A stretch of DNA of 64,000 nucleotides from Stichopus chloronotus (lineage: Eukaryota; Echinodermata; Holothuroidea; Aspidochirotida; Stichopodidae), in contig CM037849.1 of assembly GCA_021234535.1 (NCBI GenBank), positions 12,567,526-12,631,525 on the forward strand. Reading direction: 5' to 3'. Shown piece by piece: positions 24,966 through 37,861 of this stretch (within the stretch, counting starts at the first letter, position 1; each line of letters starts with the position of its first letter). The translations under genes and the position numbers were made by a program. The notes beneath the pieces are model-generated. The model was not told where the DNA came from. It made no database searches and worked only from the letters and a program-made list of their open reading frames with translations.

Positions 24966-26250
24966 AATATCACAAAGATAATCATTAAGAGAACACACCA
25001 ATTATGAATTCCTAGATTGTGAAGAATTGCTTAAGTTGTAGAGATAATTCGTTGGAGTTTGAGTCCTATTCTATTTGTGGAACATATCGACTTTCTCTGA
25101 ACCGTTCTTTCGATGTCCGTCAACACAAAAAAGGAGAACTTTTTTTTCGAAATTCTCTTCTTCTTACTTCTTACACCTCTGTGGCACATGCATAGGCCAG
25201 AATCTGACAATCTGATGAACATTCTTGATAGATTTTAATATCATCCATGAAATGATGTTGAGAGAAACGACAATCTATTTTGCATGAGCTGCAATTTGAA
25301 GGACTATACTGTTTGGTTGAGGATGATAAAATTATCAGATGTTAATTAATTTCCAGATCGAATTAGAGACGTTTTTGTGCTAGCTGTTGTTTTAAATGGA
25401 ATAAAGACAGTCGATTAATGAAATGGAAATCATTTTGTAATGATCGAAATTTTCATCGATTTGACTCAGATGTATGTAAAACATGAGAGTACAGCGTTTT
25501 CAAACTATAGTAGTTTGACCGAAATCGGCGACTTCTGCCGATTGTGTTCTACAGTCGAACTTTTATCATGAACTTTAAAAAAAAGTGCCTTTCTCACGTG
25601 TAGCCAACGAATAAAATAGTTGTTATTTTGTAATAACGGCTATCAAAATTTCGGGATTGACCAAAAAGGGGTTACCCGAAAAGGGGATAGGCCTGTTTCA
25701 AATTCATCCTACTTAATTTCAACAAGAATCATGAGAACATGGGAACACTTCGGTGATTCAAACTGAGAACTTGTTTTCCAAGGTGTGGAAAGTCATAAAC
25801 GAAAAATTTTCAATTACATTTAAACCAAATATACAATGTTTCAAATTCAAAGTGTTTTGTTTTGTTCCATGTACTGAATACGGATGTCCATATGAACAAT
25901 TGGTGATACTGAAAAACACAAGTCATTGTTTGTTTTCTTCTCTCTGAAAAAATTATAAAGACTGCAATCTTCCCAAATATTAGATATAGGTCGGTATATG
26001 AAAATTGATGAATGTTCAAGACTGTTTAATTTCATCTGTGAATGTTGGTAAATCCGACAATTTAGTTTGCATCAACAACAATTTGAAGGACCATGCTGCT
26101 TGGTTGGTAGTGTCAAAAATTATCCAAATTTTCAGTCATTTTTGATCGATATTAGAGAACTTCCCTCACCAGGGGTTTGCTTACATCGAATAAGAAAGTC
26201 GATTGATGTACTGGAAATCAATGACTGAAAATTACATCAATTTAACTCAA

Positions 26251-29200
26251 ATCAATCATAACGCCCTAACCTTAACCAAACTGTCAAAGTTTGACCAATG
26301 TCCCGGGTAATTCTCTCTGGCGTGTTCTCTCCTCGAATTCGTGAAATATACGTCACGCAATCACCGCTAAGGGAGTTTTAAATGCATGCAGTATCAATTT
26401 TACATGGGCGTATTCGATAGCTTTCAACATATCACATGGTTAACACTTATCCCATGGAATTAAATATCCTTATGCAAGCATGATACAAAAAACATCTACG
26501 AAAGAGAACAATCTCTTCAGTGTATACTTTAAAACTAGTTTTCTACCTTTGAGGAACGTTACCGACACGTGACTGCTAATGATTTTAATATCAAATTAGA
26601 GCACGTCTTTGGTTCAATATGTGCGTTACACTGATTAAACGTATATGTCTGTTTGCATCATGCAATCCAATGACCCAACGTGAATACAAATATGGAAGTC
26701 CTCGTTGTGGTTATAATTCAAATAAAATCTAAGATATTCTGTCAATTAAACAAAGGGAATTGTTTTAAACATTCCCTTATTCTTTTAATTTATTGCAATT
26801 GAAGCAGACTAGGAACAGTCAGTCTCGAAGTTGTTTCAGATGTAAACATTGTAATCTAAGTACAATGACGCCATAAACAGTTTATGTTTTTCTAAAATAC
26901 AATATTTATTGATATGGACTTGTTCTGTTCAGTAAACAAGTAACTGTCATGATAAATAATGATTTGACGTAATTTCACATCATTATTTTACATCTATTGA
27001 AGAGATGTTATAGACCATCATTCTTCCACTGGTATACTTTGAAGTTAAAAAAATCGCTCGAACTGAGGTCTGGGGTTGCTGCATCTGGTTCCATTCATGG
27101 AAACCGATGCAGCGAAGACACTGTTTAGAGCATATGTTTACCTATCAAACAACTCAAATTTAAACATGCAGGTTAACGGGCCAATAAGATATCGCCCTGT
27201 ATCGATACATTCCATATCAATTTGTTTCACTCGTTTTTTTTTTTTTTAGTCTTAGAAATGAAGTAATTAAATGTAGAATGGGATGGCTTCAGACAAACCT
27301 CTTTCTCTTTCATGTCAATTGCTACGAAATATTAATCATTGTAACTGACATATGATGGTGGCACAGTGACAGTGAATATTTCTCAAAAAAAAGTAAGCAA
27401 TATGTTTTAGAAATCAAGGCGTCTTGTTTAGCATCACATCGCCTGAAATAAAAACGAATAATATTTCAGAGATAAATTCTTAAGTCGCTAAAATTTTCCA
27501 ATCATGAAACAGTAATTACATTATGTTGTGATACATGTCAAGAATCGATTTATATTTCTCATTTTCTCCCATTTTTCATCTCTTTTTGTCATCAATGAAA
27601 TGCTGGAAATTAACAGATATGGTCGTTTTCTGAGCCTGTAGTTTTTCTGTTGTTTGTCTTATTCCATATTGACTAAGACTCAAGTGGAAAGTTCCCCCCC
27701 CCCCCCCACGAGACCCACCCTGTTAGTTCACCTCGCTCAACTCAAACTTACCAACGAGGTCCAACACATCCAGCACTTATTGTCGAAATATGTTAGGCTA
27801 TTTCGTCATTGTAAAGATGTACAGTTTAAAGGGAGCGATTTTGACTGTAGAAAAAAGACGTTGAGAATACAGCCGAAAAAAAGTGTCTTTAATTGTTTTA
27901 CTTGCTTGAGCGGTTTCGGTGAATGAATCTAGGAATCTCCAAAGTAAAAGAAATCAGTGGCATTTCTTATACCAAAATAATTCCATGTAAGTCTGTTCGT
28001 TTGTGAACATTTTGTTAAGCCCGTAAACTATTACGTAATACTCACTGGAACCTTTTGCAACTGGAATTTTAAACATATTTCTGTTGCGTAAAAGAAATAA
28101 GTCCTTCAGAATAGAAAACTAAACAGTGATGAATGTTCACGTTTTAAGTTAAACGCTGATAGGTTGAATAACTTTCCAATTTCTCTTTGGATTGATGATG
28201 GCAGTAAGTGTAACCATGGTAACGTAATCTTATCCGACCACAGTTCGCTGCAAAGACTGAGTTGCATATTAACTTACTATCTTCAAACTTTTACAGGTTT
28301 AACAACTTGCTTAATCTCAATTTTATATACATTTTTACATTCTTTTCTTTTTTAATTTTTCCTCCGTGTTAGTAGAGGCTGACTATGTAATTTTTCTTTT
28401 AGGTTTTTTAGGTCTTTTTTCTTACTCTTGAACTGTTTGCATTAACATAATCATGATGGGAGGTGACTTATTTATCACTGGATGATTTCACATGATGAAT
28501 TTTCGATGATGCGATTCATAACCCTTATATTGTTATACAGTGTCCGTGGTCTTGAAAGATTGTTGAAAATGTGGCGCTTTCATTAAGGCATTAAGCGTTG
28601 TCGACATAAATCAGTTGCATGGGGGGTCCGTTACTTGTAAACCTACAATGAACTTGCCCTATAACCACCCCACCCCCATCACCTTCGCTCCTTATCCTGA
28701 TTGCCTCACATTTCTTCACCTCACTTCAGTTGTATGTGTTTACTCAAAGAATTTCAATATAAGTTATTCGTACTTAGATTTCAACAACGTTAGTTTATTG
28801 CTTTGAATGTGACAGTGGTGAGTTCCATTTCTTTTTCTTCTATCGTCTTCTGGACATTTTATTTTTAATTTAACTTGAATGCACAAGTAACATTTATAAC
28901 ATAATAAAGAAGATTGTTGGTGACAAGATCATGCCTTTAATGTTCGCAAAGTTTACCGTGGGCTTGGCAAGTACTAATAAACATAAACATCACGTACTGT
29001 AACATTGCAGGCATCTAATGCAAATAAAGATGGTGGTTGTCAAATCCTGAAACGGTCAGTGAGCTTTTAAATGGTGTAATGGTTTTCATAAGCTTCCCTA
29101 GGTACATTTAAGTACATTTTTATAGTTTAGAAGAACACGCCTCAATTAGTCAAGCGTTCAGTAGACTATGGGCAGCACACATGCCGGACGCAAAGAATCT

Positions 29201-31577
29201 TTAAACGATCTGGCCGAGTTGTGTGGATCAGGGAGGTGAGACCTTCCTGCATGGATTCACCTCACGCCACCTAGTACACATCTGGTCAACCTTTGACCGA
29301 CCCTCCTCGTATCCTTTCGGGTTAGGTGTACGCCGTCGAAGGAGACATGGCATCCTAGGTCATAAAAACACGGTACCATATCGCCACCGGACCATTGCAG
29401 TCCGATGTGCCTCGAACCCTAGTACGATTTCCACGACCAGCGGAGCAGGAGTTTTCCGTCCACCACTTTAACGCATGGCCAACACGTCAACTGATAAACT
29501 GACTTGTAAAAGTAACTTGTATTATTATATATTTTAGTTGATAAACAATATTTTCTTAAAGTAAAAGAAGTCATGATGGCTCATTCACTGAGTATGGCTG
29601 GAACTTTCGATTGACTCTACATGAAACAGTAACTAACACCACTGAGCCAGTCCAACTTCTTTTCTCTCCCCAACAACAGATAAATCAGGGACAGGTGGAC
29701 AAGATGAGGATCTAGGATTTTTTTCTTTGGTTAAGGAGGACGTCGGTGGCCGATGAGCAGAATGGGTTTGGTGCTCTGTTTTCCTCTGAAACTAAGCGAC
29801 CATTAGTTCGCACGTACCACAGAAATAAGGATTTGCCAAATGCGCCTCATGAATTTGATACACACACTAAATTCTTTCGTTCAGGTCCACGGAAAGTACT
29901 ACAATACAAAGGGAAAAACACATACACACACACGCACACATACACCGCCGCCGCGCCGTGATTACAAAGGTTACGATTTCATCGAAACCAAAAATGACTT
30001 TCACCAAACAAGCAACAGTGAAGCTATGAGGTCTTTAAAATCATTCTGAGTGTCACATAGCATCTCAAATATCTCTGTAATGAACCGTTATTTAGTAATG
30101 CGGCCACAGGTACGATTGTTTAGTACATACTATGAAACGGCTACATATATACATGTATGTGCAGCTATATAGCCGCCCTTTGAGTTACGTCAATAAATTC
30201 AGTATTTTTTTTCCAAACCCGGTAAAGTTTCTTCAAATGGCCTTTTACTGACAGATGGTCAAAAATTCAATGAAATTGTGCCATGACGTCATGGACAGTG
30301 CCCATGCACGCTTCTCATTTTCGAGAGGCAGTTCTTTCGTTCAATGTTTTCTGATCCACATTCGGTGGTTTGCTCTACGACTGAGCTCATCGTGTTCATC
30401 GGATCATGTAGACGGGAATGAGACTTCTAAATTTTGGTTTGGATAGGGCTTAATACGACCGGTTTTTATTTTGGCAGTTTTGTATTTTGTCCCGCAATTT
30501 CAGGCTTGAGTAAGTCAAACTCCCAACGGTATGCTGTATATGCAAGCCTGATAATCGTTCCTGACGTAGTAAAACATACCTCTGTACATGGCCACCGTCC
30601 TTCCACCACAGAGACAGTACAGATGCGTAACATGTATAATGCACTGCCTGTTTACCACGGAACTATGGAAGCGTAGAAGGCACATGCAAAAGAAAAAAGA
30701 ACCATCTCGGCAAAAATTACAAGTTTTGTAAAATTGACATTTTGACGACTTAAAGTATTCAAAATGTGAAAAATCGAGGATTTGAGGATTGAATTAACTT
30801 GTTTATAAAAATTAAACATGACGAGATGTTTGAACTCTACAAAACGACAATTTTCGTCATTTTGCCATTTTGGCAAGATGTTCTAAGTCAACGAAATGAC
30901 AAGTTTACGTATTCTGCCATTTTGATGAGTTGTTTTATAAAAATGACAATTTTTGGCATTTGTTTACTTTGATGAGTCGTTCGAACTCGGCAACAAAGGC
31001 AATTTTTAGAATTTTGCCATGTTTACCAGATGTTGGAACTCGTCAAAATAACAGTACTGTGAATTTTGCCACTTCGACGAGATGTTATCAGTCCGTAAAG
31101 TTACAATTTTCCGAATTTTGCCATTTTAACGAGTTGTTTCATCTCGACAAAATGACAAATGACAAATTTCATTTCCCTTAATTTTGTCCTTTTAAAAATG
31201 ATGCTGAAAAACGTCAAAATGACAAATTTCAGATTTTTTTTTACATTTTAAGGAGTGTATTAAGTCGTCAAAATGTCAATTTTACGAAAATTGTCATTTT
31301 ATCGGGATTGTTTTTTTTTTTGTTTTTCTTCGTTTTGTCTTCTACGCTTCCGCAGGGAACCGCCAGAACGTTCCAAAGTAATCTGGGGGAGGCGCAATCA
31401 TATATAGTGGGTGGTTGTGATATATTTGTAACCAAATTTTCTAGTTCAATTTTGTCTCAATTTATATTATCACAGCTGGCAGGCCTACAAACCAGGAAAG
31501 AAAATTATTACAAAAAAAATGACACTTTTCATTATTCATTAAAAAAGACAAGTACTCCACTAATTTGCTTTGATTCA
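26251..31577. other. Intergenic stretch, repeats only
   Basis: I see no gene. Contents are a poly-C run at 27686-27698, a short CA-rich tract near 29925-29945 and the palindromic repeat field at 30715-31300. Plus-strand frames at 29223-29471 and 29746-29961 are open and arginine-rich or basic, but neither shows a splice context, start context or known domain. Confidence 0.4.
30715..31300. repeat. Palindromic tandem repeat field (TTTTGCCATTTTGACGAG / CTCGTCAAAATGACAA)
   Basis: Words such as CATTTTGACGA, GCCATTTTGAYGAGTTGTT and CTCGTCAAAATGACAATTTT alternate along about 590 bases with a period near 70-90 bases. The words are partly self-complementary, so each unit can form an imperfect hairpin. 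Divergence between units is high. No coding frame survives across it. Confidence 0.7.
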
Positions 31578-31583
31578 TTTATT
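31578..31583 (-). terminator. Polyadenylation signal AATAAA
   Basis: AATAAA on the minus strand about 170 bases downstream of the stop codon of the Ser/Asn/Pro repeat protein, a normal 3' UTR length. It supports that exon as the true last exon. Confidence 0.6.
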
Positions 31584-31749
31584 TGCTAATTAAAGAAGTA
31601 TCAGTCTACCTCGGTTTATAGGTTAGGTTAAAGTTTCAATAATGGTAGTTTTGTCATTCACGAATATCCGTTCGATCGCAACAATTCACCTTTCCCGACA
31701 AGTCGAGTTGATTAGTTACCCGAATCTTTCGGCACCTTGGTGACGAGAC

Positions 31750-32111
31750 CTACATGTGTTCACTTTTAGTCGTCACTTCAACGGTGGGAATACCTTCATT
31801 GGTGATAGATTCGTCTGCGTTGGCAGGACCTTCAGTGGTGGCAGCAGCTTCAGTGGGAGTACCAACACCACTCTCGCTATCGCCCGTCGGATTAGAGGGA
31901 CGGCTGGAAGTATCACTATTACCTGACGGATTACCACCGGGACTGCTTGCCGGATTACTACCAGGACTGCTTGCCGGATTACTACCGGGACTGCTTGCCG
32001 GATTACTACCGGGACTGCTTGCCGGATTACTACCAGAATTGCTCGACGAATCACTAGCAGAACTGCCGGGAGTATCATCAAAACCACTTGCCGGATTACT
32101 ACTAGAACTGC
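31750..32111 (-). CDS. Last coding exon: octapeptide-repeat secreted protein
   Basis: A long CT-rich tract leads to the acceptor GATACTTCAG, then 362 nt read in phase 1 to a TAG stop (119 residues plus the split codon). The protein is Ser/Asn/Pro/Gly-rich. After SSSSSNPASGFDDTP it has four to five copies of the octapeptide SSPGSNPA (DNA unit 24 bp, about 31931-32036), then an acidic Thr/Glu-rich tail ending TTKSEHM. There is no cysteine. Most Asn are followed by Pro, which blocks N-glycosylation, while the Ser/Thr density suits O-glycosylation. The exon has no internal start in this frame, so ATG-based ORF calls pick the two wrong frames here. Function unknown; a disordered extracellular or matrix component is an inference. 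Confidence 0.8.
31931..32036 (-). repeat. 24-bp coding tandem repeat (SSPGSNPA)
   Basis: About four near-identical 24-bp units plus a diverged fifth; third-position changes (CCC/CCT, GGT/GGC) are the main differences. A further partial copy (AGTAGTAATCCGGCAAG) lies upstream at about 32085-32105. Because 24 is a multiple of three, other frames stay open through the array. Confidence 0.9.
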
Positions 32112-33340
32112 CTGAAGTATCAGAATTACCGGCAACAAGAACAAAAGTAGAGAGAGAGAGGTGGAGAGAGAGAGGTAGAGAGAGAGAAAATTTTGTTGTT
32201 AATTTATCGAAGTACCACTTGGGGACCTAGAAGGAAGATGAACGACAAACAGAGAAGAACTCTCTCGTAAATATCTTCAATCAACTAAAGCTTAAACATT
32301 GAGTACTCATTTGTGAAGTTTACGACCATATGGCAATTGTTTAGAATGAGGATAATCAGTCAAGTTACACATCCAGTAGTTGTAAGAATTGTAAATATTT
32401 TTGAACTTTTGACCCTAGATTGGCCTGGCTGTGTGCATTTCACTCCTTGAAAAAAAAAAATGCCAGGTCATGAATTGCGAAAAGGCCAAATTGAAACGTT
32501 CATTACTCAGTCATTATGTTTCCTTTGTGTGTGATACATGGGAATCCTTTGGATTTAACAATTTCTCATTAATATGGGAAGGAACCCTAAAGCGGGTTTG
32601 AAGACAAAAAAATAATGAAACAACTCAATGAGTCCCTTTAAGCTATGGCTTGATATGATTATTGCTTTACTACACCCTGTGAGAGTATTCCTTGTTATAG
32701 TCTTTTTAAATGAATTTCAAAAGAGGCAAATGTCGATGCATAATTTAGAGAGGTTACTAACGTTAAAGGAAAATCTCGTTTAACTTGGGGAAATCGGTGG
32801 CGCTCTGCAAATGACATTTATTAATAACTGGAACCTGGCCTATCGTTCTCTGAGGGATTTTTACATAGATGGGCAGAGGCAGAGTACCTGACACATCTCC
32901 ATAAGACAGATCCTACAGAATTTATATCATATCTCAACCCGTCTGGTGTCCTCCCTTCCAGCAGAAAGTGCAAGAAAGGAAGGCATTTACAACACTTTCC
33001 GTGATTATTCCGAGAGAAACGTAATGATATATTAAAAAATATCATTCCTTTGGTTATGGATAAGATAATTAATACGTAATCAATGCAATTCGGCTAATTG
33101 CTAATGAAGCGAAATTTTCATTGCCGCAAATGGACCCTCTCTCTCTCTCTGTTTCAGGTCACAGAGATGAGTATCCAGTATTCCCTCCTCCGAAAGCCCC
33201 CTCCTTCGAAATCCTTCTCTCGACTCATCAAACATTCCCCTTTTAATTCCTAACCATTTTTCGGCAACAGGTTACTTAAAATAGACCTGCACGACTCTGT
33301 AGGTAACAATTTTATCTTCAATATGTAAATGTGTACTTAC

Positions 33341-33370
33341 TTCCTTTTTCTTTCTTCGACTTTCCGGCCT
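33341..33370 (-). CDS. 30-nt micro-exon of the octapeptide-repeat gene
   Basis: It lies between a strong acceptor (TTTCACTTTCTTTTGCAG) and a consensus GTAAGT donor. In phase 1 it encodes EAGKSKKEKG, a short basic segment just after the signal peptide. Both neighbours join in the same phase, so the whole coding sequence is 450 nt with no frame break. Confidence 0.75.
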
Positions 33371-34318
33371 CTGCAAAAGAAAGTGAAATATCAAATGACT
33401 GCAATGTATTAAAGATCCCGTCATAGCTGTGATATACGTAAAAGGTTGGCGTTGTAACAGTAATACGTAGAAGAAGGTGACGCCATAACTTTGTTTCCCT
33501 CTCTATAGATCGATGGCAGTGCATGTGTATGCAGTATTCAGTTGCCACTGGTAGAATGCAAAGGAATCGCAAAAATCAACATAAAATCGTCTCTTGTAAA
33601 TTCATTGTCAATGTATGAAGCTGGCATCAGTTTCTTGCAAATTTTCGATTTTCCTTTATTTTTAATGTTTGTGAACAGTTGGGAAGCTGACCTCTTTGAC
33701 CCCGGATATTTATAAACTAAGGGCTCCATTTTGTTTTTTTCTGTGAATTTTCGCGCTGACGGTACACGTTAGTAAACAAACATATGCAGTCACTAGAAAG
33801 GGCTTGTTTTTCCCATTAAAACTACGCACTGTCCAACATATAATGAAATGAAGGGTAGGTCCCGCTATTCGAGTGATACGCAACACATGTAGAAATCTGG
33901 CCAAATCCATATAGAAACCAGTCCTGTTTGCACAACTTGAATTACCTAATCTGATTTCCTTTTGAAATGAAGCTGTTTATATAACCGTGGACAGTTTTTT
34001 TTTTTTTTTTTGGTTTTCTTGCATAGGACAATGGTTGGGGATGTCTTAGGTCACCCAACAACAGTAAGACGGTGATCGCATTTCGTAACAAAGTGCCATA
34101 GCTTAAAAAAAAACAAATAAAGTATTTGAGTAGTTCAAGAATGACCTTACAAATTATTATGCAATATATCGTTTTAAATCTCTGCTCAAGACTGTCCCGT
34201 GAAGATTCGTGTTGGACCATTTAAATTCAATTTTTCCTAAGTTTTTTACTTACATTTTTACTTACATTTTCGTTATTATCATGTTACTTTAGACGTACAC
34301 TTTAGGATAAATACCTAC

Positions 34319-34398
34319 CGGCTGCTAGCATCACGAGGGCACAAAGTAAAATGACTTTGAACGCACTAGTCTTCATATTGGCTCCGAGAGATGAAAAT
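34319..34398 (-). CDS. Start exon (signal peptide) of the octapeptide-repeat gene
   Basis: ATG at 34376 opens MKTSAFKVILLCALVMLAAG, a classic signal peptide with an AAG cleavage region. The exon ends one base into a codon at a GTAGGT donor (phase 1). Upstream, a run of T bases and GTGAGACAG give a good acceptor at 34399-34400, so this exon is likely preceded by the non-coding exon at 37762. With the exons at 33341-33370 and 31750-32111 it yields a complete 149-residue preprotein, about 129 residues after cleavage. A TATATA near 34512 could be an alternative promoter. Confidence 0.8.
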
Positions 34399-37300
34399 CT
34401 GTCTCACAAAAAAAAAAAAAAAAACATGACAAAAAGCCGAATGAAGGAGAATAGGGACTATTGTTATCCTACTACCCATTATACAAAATTAGATACAGTT
34501 ACAATGGCCATATATAGGGAAGTTAGTGCGTGTCATTGAGAAAACGTTCCATAAGTGAACAATGCATAGAGAAGTATATAAGAACTAGAATGCAGCCACC
34601 CTGACACAACTGTGATTGCACGGAACTATCCTATCCAGCGCAGTTACGGTGATTAGCCTAACCAATCCGCTAGTACGTATAGGAATTAACGCAGTGCTTT
34701 GCCATGGTTAACCCATGCTATGGCCACCCCATGGCATCTGGGCAACAGCTTCTTCTTTTTTCTTTTTTTCCTTTTTGCGTGCGCGCGCGTTATTTACAAG
34801 TCAGTACTCTGGTGCTAGTATCCTTCTCTATGGAACAATACGAACACCTGTACACAAAATGCGTAACTTTTCTGGATTATACCTATCGTCATCGTCAAGG
34901 GTCACGTGAACTATGAATCAAACTTGAAGTTTAGATGTTAACCGAAAAACTTCGGAGCGGACTTTATGGATTCAAAGGATGCTAATATAAAGCCCGTAGT
35001 GTTCTTCAACTTGATCATTCAGTGATAATGATGAGGGGTGCTCATCTCTTTCAGATACCGGCTGATTATCGTCCGACCGACAGAGCCGAGAAATACGTCG
35101 GGAACTAGCTTTTTAACCTATCTGGATTATTGTGACTGGGGTATAACTACTGAACATTTAAAAATTATGTTAATGAGTTTATTCTTGTTTAATAAATAGG
35201 GAAAGTAAAAAAAACAAAACAAAGTACTCTGAAACATTCAGCCGAAAGAATTATTCCATCCTATGAAAATATCATAACAGCTGTAGACCCTATTCTATTC
35301 ATAGCAGACGACACGGTTTGTAAATGTCACTATTGAGAATCGAAGATATAGGATTGCAACACTTTTGAAAATGTTAACACAGGATGTAACATCAAGTACC
35401 GTAGGCCTATATACTATGCATATTCTGCGTATCATAAGAACTTACTCGTTAAAGGATTAGCGCCTGTACCTTACCGTTACTTGCAAACCGTTTTCACACA
35501 AACGTGATCTTTTTTTATGAAATCCCATTTGACATACGTGAAAAGTAACATTTGGCCACAAGCGAATGGACTCACTTCTACGTGTGAGGAGGGGGGGGGG
35601 ACCGAATCTGTCCTAAAATTGTAATATCTGTACGAATTTGAGAAATGAGGGAAATGAATTGGATGTATATTTGAATGGATCTAATTAAACAGCACATTAC
35701 ATCAACTTTTTTGTCATGTAATGTTATCGAGCATAAGTCCCCCCCCCCCCCCACACACACACATGCACACACACTCTCTCTCACACACACAACACATTCT
35801 CTCTCGCAAATACACACCCTCACCCGCATAAGTTACTTTAAGATATGACCAATGACCATCCTTTTTACTACCCATGCAACCTGCAAAGGGCTATCCAAAC
35901 TAGACAGCTCTCTGCGAATAGGTACAATAGCCACTTTTACCTGGACACAAAATTGTGTCAAGTCAAATGAATGCATACTGCATACTACATTCCCCCCCCC
36001 CCCCCCCCTCCTCCAATCTAAAATCGTCGTGCCAAAACTGGACTTATGTTTCAGGCATTTTCACTCAATTAACAAAATTAAACAACGACACATTTGGAAA
36101 AAAATAAAAAGTGTGCAGAAGAACTTCTCCTCGTAAAATAATATCGAACCTTCCTCAGAAGAAGTACCTTTATATTCAAACAGGTCTAAAATGAAGTAAA
36201 CCACCTAAAGGGAAATAAGGGGGGGGGAGGGGGGTTAAAATATACCGATGTGGCATACAAAGAAAATACCTTTGTTCATTGTTAAACCATTCAAGCTCAT
36301 CAATTAAGATCTCCGAAAGCTTTCATCTCTTCCAAAACTTGATGCGTAAAATGAGTTACGACAGATGCATCATTTGAATTTTGGCAAGTTTGTATGAACA
36401 AATTATTCTTACTTTTTTATTATTCAGCAAATAACTAAATTCTATCTGTGAGAAACTTATTCCTTGAAAAGGAGACCATTGCCCTTCTATATTTTGAATA
36501 ATCTATTCTTATGTAACCACAAAATGTTAGTTTTAAAAATGTGGTTTTCCTCTGTAAAGCAAACGCTCAAAATTGCATATTGCATTGAAACAGCCACTTC
36601 ACGAGACATTTCCATGCAGTTCGCAGTGCAATGCGTGCGTGATCTATCAAAGTGAGATGTTCCCTCACCTTTTCCTTATAATGAACATATATTATATATA
36701 CTGAGTAACTGGCGTATATACCCGATTATAAAGCGAATGTCCGCCTTGCAACTTACCTCTTTTGACATTAATCACATGAAAAATCTGTTTCGAATTCAAC
36801 CAATCACTAATGAGATGCTTTTGTTTTTTTCCATAGCAACGGTAAAAATAGATTCATTCACAGATAATCCATCCTCGTGTTGTGTCGGTTTTACGTAATA
36901 CATGTATACCATGTACTCGTGTTACTATTGTATAAACAATTGAAACGGGCAAACTACCGGTGCTAGGTTAAACGTTCAGAATCTGGTCCTATTGTTCCTG
37001 GCTCATTAAAATATTCATAACATGGGAGGAGTTTATGCAAGGAGACTTGTGTAAAGGTCACTCGCGTCTAAGAGTGAAAAAGGTGGGAAGCATCTGCTTT
37101 GACGAATTAAATAAAGTTTAACAATATTTACAGATGTGACATTTTACAGTGATTACGAGGTGAGAAGGACCCAAAATGATGCTTTAATCATATCATTGTA
37201 GCACTTCTATGTGACGTCACAATTTTGAGTCTTACCACCTCTTGGCTGATAAATTTAAGTATAGGAGTGAAGAAGAAAAAGAAATTACTTTCTATCGAAA

Positions 37301-37761
37301 TGTGGTCGGAATGTTTGGTTCCCTCACTGTACCAAAATTTGCTTCTGTATAAAGTACACGAATGGTATTCAAAAACACCGAAATGTACTGATTTTACAGT
37401 AAAAAATTGGGGAGTAAGATTTGGGGTTTGCCAGTGGAACTATTGATTAACTTGAGATTGGAAAAGGTCTGGTCAGATGGTAAACATTAGGAGATAGGGT
37501 CATGTAACCACTATACGGTAAAGATCTTAATTATAAAAATCAGTTAACGTTAGTATTATGGTTTAAGTTTAAAAGTGGTGCATTTAAAATTGAACACTGC
37601 AGTATATACACACAGAGAATTATACGTTGCTGAATGAAATATAGAAAACCTGATCATGCATATGGTACAAATTATACTTGACAGATGAGCCCCAGTGACA
37701 ATAAACGTTATGATTACCAAATACATAGGGCATTACAGATCAAAAGAATTGGTGTACTTAC
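34399..37761. other. Presumed first intron of the octapeptide-repeat gene
   Basis: Contents are a short CA/CT microsatellite (35752-35800), poly-C runs at about 35739-35751 and 35991-36008, and a degraded MITE copy at 36209-36568. No exon on either strand is supported. Confidence 0.4.
36209..36568. mobile_element. TTAA-type MITE, degraded copy 4
   Basis: It starts TAAAGGGAAATAAGG, has a G-rich insertion, then shows the family interior in the same orientation as copy 3 (ATTGTTAAACCATTCAAG, GATGCATCATTTGAATTTT, AACTTATTCCTTGAAAAGGAG). The right terminus is lost after AAGCAAACGCT. Confidence 0.6.
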
Positions 37762-37838
37762 CTAGTTGGTAATGTAACTGTTTTGTCTTTACACTATTCT
37801 GGCTTACGCGCCGAAATGATCAATATGGTTGGTTGTGA
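37762..37838 (-). other. Non-coding first exon (5' UTR) of the octapeptide-repeat gene
   Basis: A TATAAAAG box (37862-37869) is followed about 25-30 bases later by the presumed start site, and the segment ends at a consensus CTAG|GTAAGTAC donor. It contains no ATG on the minus strand, consistent with an untranslated leader spliced to the acceptor at 34399. The start coordinate is an estimate from TATA spacing. Confidence 0.5.
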
Positions 37839-37861
37839 ATCTGTCTCGCTTTTGGGATGCT

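Larger units (their letters stand above)
21600..26250. repeat. Array of diverged ~0.8-kb repeat units with nested insertions
   Basis: A block near CTGAATACGGATGTCTATTT followed by a GATAGATGGTCATAGTGAAAA-type segment recurs at about 21788, 22036, 24071 and 25874. Companion blocks also recur in order: the CAAAATCGG...TGCCNATTGT block (23740, 25525), the GAGAACTTGTTTCCAAGGTGTGG block (23970, 25765), the GAATGTTGG block (21963, 22199, 26041) and the AATTAGAGACGTTT / GTAATGATC block (22295, 25360, 26150). The simplest model is two to three tandem units, one interrupted by a MITE (24282-24628) and one bounded by a LINE fragment (from about 22395). No coding function is evident. Confidence 0.6.

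Noticed and set aside
31773..32144. 123-codon minus-strand frame with QAVPVVIR repeats
   Set aside because: Wrong frame of the same exon. It does not join the upstream micro-exon in phase.
31754..32230. 158-codon plus-strand frame with LLPGLLAG repeats
   Set aside because: Shadow of the 24-bp coding repeat. The minus-strand third frame has matching exons, a signal peptide and a polyadenylation signal.
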